A stretch of 64,000 bases of DNA. It comes from Sphagnum magellanicum. Taxonomy: Eukaryota; Streptophyta; Sphagnopsida; Sphagnales; Sphagnaceae. The notes under the pieces are model-generated. The model saw nothing but the letters and a program-made list of their open reading frames with translations. It was not told the origin of the DNA and searched no databases. The stretch spans positions 16,678,001 to 16,742,000 of the forward strand of contig CM038910.1 in the NCBI GenBank assembly GCA_021904315.1. The letters run 5' to 3'. Positions within the stretch are counted from its first letter, which is position 1, and each line of letters opens with the position of its first letter. The translations under genes and the position numbers were made by a program. Shown in pieces: positions 36,611-48,531 of this stretch.

Positions 36611-39600
36611 TTTGTTAATTTGACCTTAAAAGATTTGTACCATACCTAAGAGCCAAATATGGTAATCAAATGTTTAAATAATCATCTTTTAAGATGTTGA
36701 CAATTTCAACACCCCATTTTTTATTTCCAAATGTATTAGGAGAATGCCTTTTTAATTTTGTGGCACTAATTTCTTCATTTTGTTAAGCTTTGTTTCCTCA
36801 TTAAAATCTAGGTCCACATGTCAAGCTCTATGCTACTCACATTGGTTCTTGTCCATCCAAGCTTTTCTCCAATTTTTCAAATTTGGACCAAAAAAAGTGA
36901 ACAATAGTATTTTTTTGTATGTTTTTTGTCCAATTAGTTTAGGGATTTATTTGCCTTTCACTATAAGAAAATGTGAGTTTTCAAAAGGTCCAACTTCACT
37001 AAAATGTCCATATTGACCAAGGGGGATGGTCGTTTTAATTAAAGACTTAGGGCATGAAAGACTCAAGTTACTTTTGATTCAAACATTTGATTAAAGTGAC
37101 TTTTTTAACCATGCGACAAACCAAATATTTGGTTAAAAAGCCCAAGGGTCCACCAAGATGACCAAGGCTTAATCAAATTGACCATACTCCGTGGCCATTG
37201 TGATTTATAATTAGTCAAATTGGCCATTCTAATTTGACACTTAGTCCAATCAACCAAATTAATTTGACCTACAAGTTTATTTTGTTTAGGGTACATACCA
37301 AACTTAAGTTCATAGTTAGTAGGCCCTAAATTAGGCCAATTACACCTAGTAGGTACTTATAAAGTTTAATAAGTTACTTACAACCTACCTTTTAAGAACA
37401 TTTAAATAGTTAGACTTGGTACATTAATTAGTTGATATTTAATAATTGATATTAATACTCAATAATTTATGATTAATATTTTATATACTAAATTAGTCGC
37501 CAAATAAATGTTAATTAATAACCAATAACTAATTTATCCATGAAGGAACTAATTATTAATTCATAGTAAATAATCAATAATGATTATTTAATGTTAAATA
37601 ACCAATAATCAGCAGTTAGTAGTAAATAATAAATAATTGGTAATAAAAAAAAAGATAATCAAGTATCAATAATCAATAATTGCAAATAATCAATAAAAAT
37701 TAATAGTGAATTATTATTATGTAATCCTTGATATTTAATATTTCATAAAATATTCAATAATCAACCATTTAAGTTCAATACTTATTAATTAATAGAAAAT
37801 AATATTCAATTAATATTTAATGGGAAATAATCAATTATTAATCATTGAAATTTATTTTATTTATTAATTATTAATTTAGTTAATAGCGTGTAGTAACTAC
37901 TAGGCAAAGGTTTATCTAGGTAAATACTTGGTACATGGTATTATTTCCTACGTACATAAGTAATATAAAAATATTGAACTTCATTGATGAATGTTACAAT
38001 ATGTTCATCAAAACAAAAAATTCAATCAAATTTATTACAATATGATGACAAAAGTTTTGAAATTTATTTTATTTTATTTTTTACATTAATTATTAGGTAA
38101 TGTAAGTAGCTAAATTTATTAATTATTGGATAAATATATGATTATAAATATTCTATTATATATTAAATAAACAGAATATAATATATTTCAAATATGTTGT
38201 TATTATTTTAAAATTAACCCTTATACAATTGTTGTCAAATTATTGTTGACTAGTAAAAATGATAGTCAAAAAATCCAATCAAAAAACCAAAGTGGTTGGG
38301 TCTAAAACAACTTGTCCAAAATGGCACCTTAGTCAAGCCGAAGGCCATTTGAGGTACCTTTTAATTAATTTTCCAAGTCTAAAAAGCCTTCTTTTGTTGT
38401 ACTATTTGAAGTAAACAAATCTCATTTTGAAAATTTCCAAAAAATTATGAGAAATGGTTTTTTCTCAAAAATTATAAAATTATTGAAAATTTCAAATAAT
38501 TTTAGGCACATTAAATTTTAATCATTTAATGTTAAATTTGGCCCATGAATAGGAACATAAAACATAATGGGAGGATTGTTTTGGCCTTTAGAATTCACAA
38601 AATAACCCAACATATATTTTACAATGAAATTGGGTGATCCTTTGCTTTTATTCTTTTCCCCTTTCTTTTGCCTTTTGCTTGTGACTTTGCTTGTCTTTGC
38701 AACTAATCCATGTGTTTAATTCACTAGGAGAAAAAATTGGTTTTTTAAGCTATTTAAGTTGATTAATTTGTCTTTTAGATTGGTGAAATGTCCATTTTCA
38801 TTAAAGGTTCTCCATATGAATAGTCATTGTAATTTTTAACTTAACAATTTGACTAGTGATGACCCATTTGACTACCTATCAAATGGGACATCTAGTCAAG
38901 TTAAAATAAATAAAAAATTGGTCCAAATGGTTAGTGCGTTCCAGTAAAATGGGACATTTAATCAAGTTGAACAAACAAAAAAACTTCCTTGGTCAAGATG
39001 ACAATTGAATTTCTATTAAAATTGGACAAACTACAATGACATCCTACCTATGTACCATCATAGCTACTTTCCTAAGTACTTACATAGGTAGTAGTAGTGG
39101 CTACCTTAGGTAGATAGGTACCTAAGTACTATAATAGGTTAGGTTGGTATAGTAGTTTGATGGCCAATACACTTCTTATTTATTAAGTTACATACTTCAT
39201 TATTTTTTAAATATATTATATATTTAAATACGTTTTTAATATATAAAATTGTAAGATGTCAATTGAAAAAATTGACAAAAGTTACCAATTTCTAAAATTG
39301 TAGTTCATTGGTAAGGACTTGGTTTATCATTGCGAAGGTGAAGGTGTTAGCGATACATTTTTACACCGAATTATTCATCCACATTAAAAATGTATCACTA
39401 CTAGATTCTTGCCCTTTCCCATTATTATAAATACCATGTATCCATAATAACCAAGGCAACAAGCTCTATGTGTTATGCTACATGTGATCAACAATTATTT
39501 TGGTAAAACTTCAAGCACTTGCAAATTAAGAAACAAAAATAATAATATTTTGCATGCGCACACAAGTTCACAACCACACACAAACATAGAAACACACATT

Positions 39601-40597
39601 ACATACATGCATGAATGTTCTATCATTTATTACACCATTTTGATTACAATAGAATAATCTATGTCCACTTTGATGTCCATGTCTTCATGTTCCATTGAAT
39701 GGCTCTACTTTTTAGTTGACTAATATTCTCCTCCTTTGCCTTAGAACCAAACAACATAAATCATCACCACTATCTAGTCATCTAACACACTTTTCATCTC
39801 TCTCCCATAATTTCAAAACTCTACACCTAATCACATTCCTACTTTTCCTCCTACATTTCTCTACTTTAATTCCTCCCATAATGCCCCCTATCTTGTCTTA
39901 TAATGCCCTTTTGAACTCTTACCATCTCTAAATTTAGTTAAACAATTATAACTAACTATCATGTCAGCTATTTGGAGGTCGAAAGTTTTAGAGACTCATA
40001 ACTTCTTCAAACAGATCTCGATTTGAACATTTTAAAGACTCATTCTATAGCCCTTGGAAAGAGCTTTCAAACACTATATCAATCGTCTCAATCAAAGTTG
40101 ATTCAACTTGTGAAATTGTCAAAAACATCTGTTGACTATCAATTACTGTTGGTTACCCACAAAGCTAGTTTGTACGTCTACCAATTTGCATACTATTTGC
40201 CCGTTTGCCTTTCTATTCCTTTTCCTAGTAATTTTCTTCCCTACCAAAGGGGTTTAGTTCCTAATACTTACGACCTATGTTCATATTGAAGGGGTTATGT
40301 TAGGTGTGTTAAGTTGGGTAGCTAGGCTACCACCAATACCTAGGTACCTCCTTTTTCAACCTAGCTACCTACCTTTCTTGACCTACTTACACTTATTTAA
40401 TACCTTTCTACTTACTCTATAATTTTATTTTTGAAAATAAAATTAAAAATAAAATATTTTAATTTGAGTAGTTAAATGATTCATTGCTTCATAAGTCAAA
40501 ATGACCAATCAAAATGACCACCCAATCACAATGGACATGTTAAAATCAACTTGTCCAAAGTGATGAAAGGTTTTTTTTATCACCATTTAAATGGGGT

Positions 40598-42483
40598 CCC
40601 TTTTTTTACTAAAATTTTTGGTCAAAGAAACTTGATTTTCTACAAGGGTTTTATATGTAAGGATGGATGAATCCCACATAATCAAGAATGTGCATAATGG
40701 AAAATTGAAATGTAGGAGGTTGTAGGAAAGGTGTTAAGGCCCTACATTTGCAAAAGGGTTGAAAACTTTAAATCTTGTCCCTACAAATTTTTTTCATTTT
40801 TGTAAATGTAACATGCTTTGCCATCATTGCAAAGAGAGTTAACATGAGTGGAATTGAACCCATAAATGATTTAGCTTTAATGATGACAAGTTTTGTGAAA
40901 ACTATCAAAATAATTAAAAAACTAGTAAAAAAAATTATCTTAAACAATAAAAATTTAACACAACTTCCTTTCTAATCAAATGCAACCCAAGACACTTTAA
41001 ACTTCATGTTGGAGCATAAGTGGTGAATTTGAGATTTAGACTCTTATTGTGGTGGGTGTGGCTCCTAGCCATTGGTAAAATTTTGCACCAATTTGCTAGA
41101 AGAAAAAATGTTGCTAATGCAATAACATTAATGGGAACCAAGCAAGTGTAAGAAGTGTTTTTTTTTTCCATGTTTTAATGTCAAAAATAATACTAATGTT
41201 ACAAGTTTTTAATATGTTTACATCATAAAGTTTCTAATGTCTTTTTAAGAGAATCATGTATAAAACAATTTCAAATGAATTTAATGAGTATGAAGTACTA
41301 AAAGTATTTTTAAAACATTGTAACTAGTATTTTTTATGGTTTTTTCATTTAAAAAAGATTTGAAGTCCTTTCAAAATGATATGACACCAAAACCCCAAAA
41401 CCTCAAAACTTTAATCCTAAAATGTAAACCCTAAACCTAAACCTTTCAAATTAACCATTTAAAAATAAACTTTAAACCCTAGCTTAAAATATAAACCTTA
41501 AAACAAAATTCCTAAAAAAACATTTAAAAGATAACCCCTAAAACCCAAACTAAAAAAATAATAATTGAAAATTAACCCCTAATTAAACAAAACCCTAAAA
41601 CTAAAATTTTCAAACACAAAATTATAGACCTTACACCTAAAACAATGCAATAGCCCTAGAACTTCTAAATACTTGTGATCTCTACACCTAACTACAATAG
41701 CGGTCAATTCCCTTAAAGTTCAAATTGGTCTTCTATTCGTCCTTAGTTTGAAGATTTCATCCTCAATTGAGCTAATTTTAAACCACTAAAAAATATGGCA
41801 TAAAATAATAAATAATGAGTTAAATAGGATTGTAATCAAGTGTTAGTTTTGAAAATAACTTTCTAAAAAATACTTGTAAAGTGGTTCTAGCTAAGAACCT
41901 ACATGGCTAGTTTAGTGAAAACTAGTGGCAAGACCCAAAATTGGAATTGGTAGTTTTGAACTACATAAAGATAGGTGACAAAACTGAAGAAAACCTTTTC
42001 AACTCAAGGTCAAACTAATTTGGTAAGTAGGTGGGTAGGTACCTTAGGTAGGTCTTTGATTGAAGTAGGTAGACCTCTTAGGTAGGCACAAGGTCTCTAG
42101 GTATATTAAAAGAAAGAAAACATAATCATAATTTTGGAGACCTCATCCTACTAGTTTTGGGTTCCAGTTTGGAAGACTTTAAAGATAGCTACAAAGTGGG
42201 GGTGAGATGGCCAAGGGAGGATGAAAAGGGGTGTAAAATTGGACGTCAGTTTATTGATATGATTAATATATGTGCCTTTATAATCATGCCCATTTTAGTC
42301 ACATTCTTGTTTTGGCACACATTTTTCTGGTAACCATCTATTTTAGTAAGAAACACCATTCGTTATAATCATTATCACACTCCATAATAACACAAAATAT
42401 TTGCAAAGCTTTCCTTGTAAATGTGACCATAATGGGGAGAATCTATGGCAAATATTAAGATTTTGTAAATTGTAATTTTTTTC
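40598..42483. other. Spacer segment present only in copy 2
   Basis: Together with the first 380 bp of the B2 unit this forms the 2.27 kb that is missing at about 21008 in copy 1. AT-rich, with TAGGTA motif clusters around 42020-42110. No gene is supported; the 66-residue frame at 40775-40975 has no recognisable features. Confidence 0.6.
41395..41660. repeat. Degenerate CCCTAAA-rich, telomere-like tract
   Basis: Many variants of AACCCTAAA, ACCCCTAAA and AAACCTAAACC are scattered over about 265 bp. They recall the plant telomere repeat (TTTAGGG on the other strand) but are never in long perfect runs. Confidence 0.45.
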
Positions 42484-43707
42484 GATAATGTTTATGTTGC
42501 TTTGTGTTCACATTTTGCAAACTAATAACAATGAATTTAGTTGAAACGGGATTTAAATTTTCTTTTCACAATGCAAATAAGCAAAAGAATGTGAACTTAC
42601 CAAGAAAACAGAATATCTTAATTAAAAAAATCTAGTTGAAAAATACACAACCTAATAGTTAAAAAGCTCAAACTTAATGTAAATCATTACATTAAAACAA
42701 GTAAAAATCATAACCTTCTTCAAGTCTAATAATGCATAGTAGAGCTTAAAATAAGCCATGTAAAAAATTTAAATAATTGACACCTTTATTTTAACAAAAA
42801 TGACTTGTTTCGTCAGATTTTTTTTTTCCCTATAATCACAATCTCATAGGGGTTTATACAAAATGCGACTATACACATTTAAATGACAATTCATTAGTGT
42901 CACAAAAAAAAAAGGGGGCACCAAGGGTGTAATTTTAAAGGCGGTTTATTGTACTAAGCTAAATGGTTTTGGTATCCATGTTAGACATCATCTTCTAGGA
43001 ACTCCCTTGCGAAGATAGCTTCTCCATTGGACTACCAACCCAAACCAACAAAAATTTAAAAAATTTTAAAAAAAAATACCCCACTTAACTCCACCTTTCT
43101 TCGGTGGTGGCCCCTGTCATTTAATGAAAATTCAACAAAATGAAAACTAATTTTTTGGGGGAAATTGGGGTACTTTTGGTATTGTTGAAAAGCCCTCAAC
43201 ACATAGGATTTTAAGGAGGTGATTTTGTTAATGTCTAGGGCTAAGGTGTGAGATATAATGAATTTTCTGTAATCTTTGTCATTGGAAATTCAGTAAAAAT
43301 CCCAAAACATCTAAACTCAAAATTTACAATTCACCCTTGAACTCACAAACATTGGCCATGGCTAGTAGTTTTAAACATACTTGCGTTTCAATTACCTCAT
43401 CCACTTTCTGAAATTCTTTGCATGAAATATATTATGCAGTTCAATGCCTTGTGTCTGCTATCAGCACTACAATATACATCACAAAGCTGCTCCAACAACG
43501 TCCTGTTCACAGATGAGAAAACCCATCCAGAAGAGTTTGTTCCTTTACACCTGAATCCAAAATTCCTGGTAGGGGAAAAAACAATAGTGCTGAACAAACA
43601 CAACACCTCAGACAGCGAGTGGTATTGCAATTCATGGCAGTCTCTCCAATCCCATGAGCATTGTTGGATCGTGAGTCTAAAACTGCAGAATAATCAGGCT
43701 ACACACA

Positions 43708-45573
43708 TTACATGGAAAGGATTTGGCCATCACTCCAAGTGAGAGGCAGCCGCATCTCATGAACCTTAGATTTGTCTCCAAAATTAAGACCTACAGCTTT
43801 CATCTCTATACTGCTGCGACCAAAGTACATGGAGACACTGACTTCAGCTAGCGCATCTCTCCCTCCACTGACGTTAGAAATGTCTATCAGCAACTTACCT
43901 TCCTTTACAGCTGATCCTCCCTCTGTGTATCTTGGGGAGACATCATCAGAGCTGTAGAGTTCGAGGGGTAGATACTTCTGTCTAGGGTACAATGCCGGAT
44001 GCATCTTCGTGACACAATGATCAACTGCTACCTGACTTCCCTTCTTCACATAAATGGAGAATCGGTTATCGCACATCTTCCTGTTACCTACCTGGTTACA
44101 GTACTCAGCAGGATCTCCTTTCTCAAAAGGTATCTGGACCCCCACTCCATAGGTTTTTCTGGCAATTCTAGAAATGATTGCTCCAGGGTTCATTGCCAGC
44201 GCTACTGCACCCTGACAAACTGCACTTCCAGGATTCGGGGGACTAATTATCCGTTGAACCTCAGCAGCAAAGCTGTTCTTTATTCTTGTCATAAGGTAAG
44301 GGGAGCCTGCGAAACCACCTACCACCAACATGACCTTGATGTCATGGGTCTGCGAGAGTTGTGCAGCAATTAGGTCAAGGTTCTCATTCACCACCGGATC
44401 GAAGATTGCTTTCATCTCTGAATGGGAAAGCTCAATTTCATGATATGACTCACGTTCTGGTAATCCTTGCTCCCGCTCCTGATCCTCCCAGGCTCTTGCC
44501 AATTTGTGCGGGAGTTGAAGCTCTATTAAATCGCCAATCGTCAAAACATCACCAAAAGTTCGCTTGTTTTCCTCCCATCTTCTGAGCAAATCAGACATAT
44601 AGGCTGGGTTCTGCTGGATATACTCCTGAAGACATCCGATCTTCTGAGACATGAATGTGATGAAGTTCTTGTCAACATACGTGCCCCCACAAAAGCCACC
44701 AGTGCTGCGCGTCACTTCTCTCACCCTGTAGCTATCATCATCTCCCACCCATTCTTGAACAACTATGTCAGAGGTTCCTCCTCCAATGTCAACAACCAAT
44801 AGCTTATCACCCTTTTGGAGGTTCAGATGTTCGCTATTGCGATGGCAATGACAGGAGGCTGCCTCTGGCTCCAAAACCATGATAAGAGGATGTGGGCTAG
44901 CATAGTGACGTTGTGATGATCCATTTGGACCACCACCACCACTACCCACTACAAGACCGGCATCAGCCATACACTGTTTCATCTTGCGCTTGGCACTGTC
45001 GCTCCAGATGGAAGGAACCGTGACACACCACTGTACTGACTCCATGGAAAGCTGTTCCCCATAATGCGTCTGCAGATGTTCCATGATGAACCTGCCAATC
45101 TCTCGCAAGTAATCGCTGATGACTCGATTCACCGTCAGTCCCGGAGGATAGATGATACCACTAGGGGACGCCGTTCCATCATCGCCACCCCCCTGAACAA
45201 GATCCAGCTTGAATCGAGTCAGATACGTGCCGAGAACAGGCACATCCACAGGAGGAGCTTGTTGCTGACGATGATCCCGCATCTTCCGCAGCAACCCACA
45301 GTCCTTCTCAAGTTCAAGGCGAGCCGGATATCCCCAAGACTTGCACACGTACTGATCTTCGCCTCCTGCATCAGAAGAACCTACTGGTTTGTAGTAAATC
45401 CCGGTGATGGTTTTGCAGTAGGTTCCGGATGCTTTTGCCCAGTCGTAGAATGTGAAGATGTCCTTGGGCTTGGATTTGTGTGCGAAAGCATAACCAGAGT
45501 ACGTGGTGCCGAAATCCAGTCCCACCACCACTCTCGCTCCTCCTCCTCCGGAAGCAGACTCCGCATGATCCAT
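43708..45573 (-). CDS. HSPA12-type atypical Hsp70, copy B2 (621 aa)
   Basis: Intact, intronless counterpart of B1, with all ATP-site motifs conserved. Copy-specific residues include GVQIP at 478-482, YLPLE at 534-538, R498, M500, D502 and MHP at 524-526. At residues 316-350 it is closer to B1 (I319, M326). At 479-482, 493 and 528 it resembles A1, giving a mosaic pattern. PP replaces AA at 107-108. The start at 45573 is chosen by conservation although the frame is open to 45705. Confidence 0.92.
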   Translation of the reverse strand: MDHAESASGGGGARVVVGLDFGTTYSGYAFAHKSKPKDIFTFYDWAKASGTYCKTITGIYYKPVGSSDAGGEDQYVCKSWGYPARLELEKDCGLLRKMRDHRQQQAPPVDVPVLGTYLTRFKLDLVQGGGDDGTASPSGIIYPPGLTVNRVISDYLREIGRFIMEHLQTHYGEQLSMESVQWCVTVPSIWSDSAKRKMKQCMADAGLVVGSGGGGPNGSSQRHYASPHPLIMVLEPEAASCHCHRNSEHLNLQKGDKLLVVDIGGGTSDIVVQEWVGDDDSYRVREVTRSTGGFCGGTYVDKNFITFMSQKIGCLQEYIQQNPAYMSDLLRRWEENKRTFGDVLTIGDLIELQLPHKLARAWEDQEREQGLPERESYHEIELSHSEMKAIFDPVVNENLDLIAAQLSQTHDIKVMLVVGGFAGSPYLMTRIKNSFAAEVQRIISPPNPGSAVCQGAVALAMNPGAIISRIARKTYGVGVQIPFEKGDPAEYCNQVGNRKMCDNRFSIYVKKGSQVAVDHCVTKMHPALYPRQKYLPLELYSSDDVSPRYTEGGSAVKEGKLLIDISNVSGGRDALAEVSVSMYFGRSSIEMKAVGLNFGDKSKVHEMRLPLTWSDGQILSM

Positions 45574-46285
45574 TGTCACAGTTCTCCTGCTCCTCCTCCT
45601 CCTCCTCCTCCTCACCTTCAAAACAACAACTCCTGCAAACAAAGTATCCGAACTTGCACTCTCCCAAAGGCTCCGTCTCTTGCACGAAGATGACTGAAGA
45701 AGCACAGAAACTCCAAACTACCCAAATTTACGACAAAACCTCAGCTCAACAACCAAGTCTTACGATCACTCTCAATCGGTCAAGCAATCAATCACAAAAC
45801 CCTTTGTTCAAGAAATTCAGCAACCCAACAAAATCTTCCTCAAAAAACTGGACAGGACGCAAGAGGTCCTTTGAGTACCGACAGTTCTGGAACACGGTCA
45901 ATAGTAGCCTTTGAACTCTAGAACCCCAAAGATGAGCGAGCGAGCGAGCTGCTACTAGTTGTGAAAACCCATGAGCCACCTTTCTTCCCAACTCACAAGA
46001 CTTGCTTGCTGTCTACACTGAGCAGCATCGAGCGTGCGTGCGTCTTATCAAGGCGCCGGACATCCCACAAGAGTCCAAGAGAAATCGTTTGCAGAAGAAG
46101 ATGAAGAAGAAGAAGAAGAAAACCGCAAAGTCTAGCGTTTCCAGGAAGGTCCTTACCGAGGACGAGTGGGCGACGAGAAAGAAAGATGCCGCGGTCGCAC
46201 AGGCGCGTGTAAGAATCGTCCTACCACGGAAAACGAGGGACACCGACACCAGGAAGAAAACAAACAAACCAAAATGAGGCACGTT
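45574..46285 (-). promoter_or_regulatory. 5' leader and presumed promoter of HSPA12 copy B2
   Basis: Conserved counterpart of 23710-24420. The plus-strand lysine-rich frame is 46002-46277 and differs from that of B1 mainly by a longer AAG run. Confidence 0.45.
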
Positions 46286-46477
46286 TGGTGATGAAATTTA
46301 GTGGATGAATTTTCTTCTTCTCTAACTAGTACACGCTCTAGTTCTTCTCATCTTCACTTTCATCCACTTTTCTTCATCCAACAAGCTTTTGCTTCCAAAC
46401 ATGCTTTCATTCTTCTTCATTTTGACATAATCTTTACTTTCATCCAATTTCTTCATCCAATAAATTTATTGTTATTA

Positions 46478-47155
46478 GTTTGCTAACTAATAACTGTTAA
46501 TTTATTTTTATTATTAATGCAAACAAGTAAAAGAATGTAAACTCGCCAAGAAAACAAAAAATTCTTAATTAAAAAAAATCTAGTTGACAAATACACAAGC
46601 TAATAGTTAAAGAGCTCAAACTTATCGTATATCATTACATTAAAACAAGTAGAAATCATAACCGTCTTCAAGTCTAATAATCCATAGTAGAGCTTAGAAT
46701 AAGCCATGTAAAAAATTTAAATAATTGACACTTTTATTCTAACATAAATGAGTTGTTTCGTAAGATTTTTTTTTGCCTATAATCACAATCTTGTAAGGGT
46801 TTATACGAAATGTGACTATACACATTTAAATCACAATTCATTAGTGTCACACACAAAAAAAATGGGCATCAAGGGCGTAATTTTAAAGGGGGTTTACTAT
46901 ACTACACTAAATGGTTTTGGTATCCATGTTAGAATTCATTTTTCTAGGAAGTCCCTTGGGAAGATAACTTCTCCATTGGACTATTCAGTGGTGGCTCTTG
47001 TTGCACTGTATATACATTTGCATCTTTGTCTTTCAATAGAAATTCAACAAAATCAAAATTAAAAATTTTACAATTCACACTTGAACCAACAACATTGGCC
47101 ATGGCTGGTAGTTTTAAAACATACTTGCATTTCAATTACCTCATCTACTTTATGA
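46478..47155. repeat. Gene-less fragment of an HSPA12 repeat unit (copy 2)
   Basis: Counterpart of 24612-25295, ending at the same point, so the truncation is older than the 21.8-kb duplication. Confidence 0.75.
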
Positions 47156-48531
47156 ATGACAATTGGTCTTCTTCACCATAAGATATATAACATGCAATTA
47201 AACCAGAATTACCTAATTACAAAATAAAATGACATGCATAACAATGGAGTAAATATACAAAATAAGTGGAATATTAAACCATTTGCCCTTTACTCTTTAC
47301 TAGTTGGTGAATCTTTTTTTCAAAAATGAAAAAAAGAAGGGTTTATTTGTGTTTTTTAATTGAACAAAAAATTTGAAACAATTCTTTTAAAAACAATCAC
47401 CAAATTGTAGATTAGGTTCTAATAAGTAGCCAAAAATAGAAATGGATGCTTGGTTTCTTTAGTTTCATATTTTGTTTATAGACAAATTTGATTTAATTAT
47501 CCCCCAAATAAAAACAAACTCTGTTAACAAATTGCTTATTATCCAGAAGTAGGTAAGCTCAGTGGATATTTAGTTTCTATGCAAAAGAAGGACCTCAATG
47601 GGTTTTGGTTCCATGAACCGCATACGGTTTGCTTGTAACTGTGCACTTCACAAAATGCTGTTGGCATCGTAGTAAAGCAAATTCACAAAAGACCCATATG
47701 CAAAAGAGATTAGTTCTTCAGTACCAAGAAGGCTGCCTTTTGCAAGAAGAAAAAATTGAAGGTTGTGTCAGACAAATAACTGCAAAACAATTGTGTGAGG
47801 GGATGGATCACCTTCCAATTGGCTGCCTAAAAACCATTCGTCTCAAATCTCCATCACTACCTTCGTGTGAAAATTTGAATCAGAGGAAAGCTGCATGGCT
47901 CTCATCATGCATGCCAATGAAAGTATGCTCCTGCTGTTGTAGTTATGCCAATGTTCTTGATCCCTCATGTAAGATTGCAAAGCATTTGCTTTCAACTGGG
48001 AAAGTCTGGGACCAATAGCCTGCTGTTAAACACATGGAACTGCTGTTGGAATCCACGGAAAACGCCTGCTGCCAATTTCTTAATTAAGGACCAGGAGATC
48101 TTGCCATTTTTTCACTCCTGAAAGGCATGATGCAAGTAATCACAGAGCTAAGCCAGAAACCAGATTGATCTGGTACCATTCCAGTCCTCTTTCTGACCTA
48201 AATGAATTTACCTTTTAAAGTTCTGGCTGATGTACTTTGGTTTAGCTGCAAGTTGAATATGAAGTCCTTGCATTTGACCTTTTGGCTCCTCTAGAAAACC
48301 CAAACCATGAGAGACAGGCCAACTTGTTGCATGGCAACAAAATTGCTTCAATGGAAGTTTTCCTTTTGAAGGTGGAGATTGCGGAAACTGTGCCGCAGAC
48401 AATATTATTTTGCTATTATACACAACCTGAATGTTACTAAGAGAAAAGAATGGAGTTGCTGCACAACTTGATGGCAGCCCCTCAAACAGCAGTATAAATG
48501 GGAACCAAAAACGGCTTGCTAGGCCTACTAC
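47156..48531 (-). other. Downstream region and probable 3' UTR of the DUF707 gene
   Basis: Follows the DUF707 stop codon at 48532-48534. Base composition is more balanced than the spacers from about 47600 on, consistent with a transcribed 3' UTR. No polyadenylation site can be fixed by eye. Confidence 0.45.

Larger units (their letters stand above)
31640..40597. other. Gene-free AT-rich spacer between A2 and B2
   Basis: Copy of 12191-21007. The left edge marks the missing 2.2-kb block: sequence equivalent to about 9974 joins directly to sequence equivalent to about 12191. The repeats found in copy 1 recur here. No gene is supported. Confidence 0.7.
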
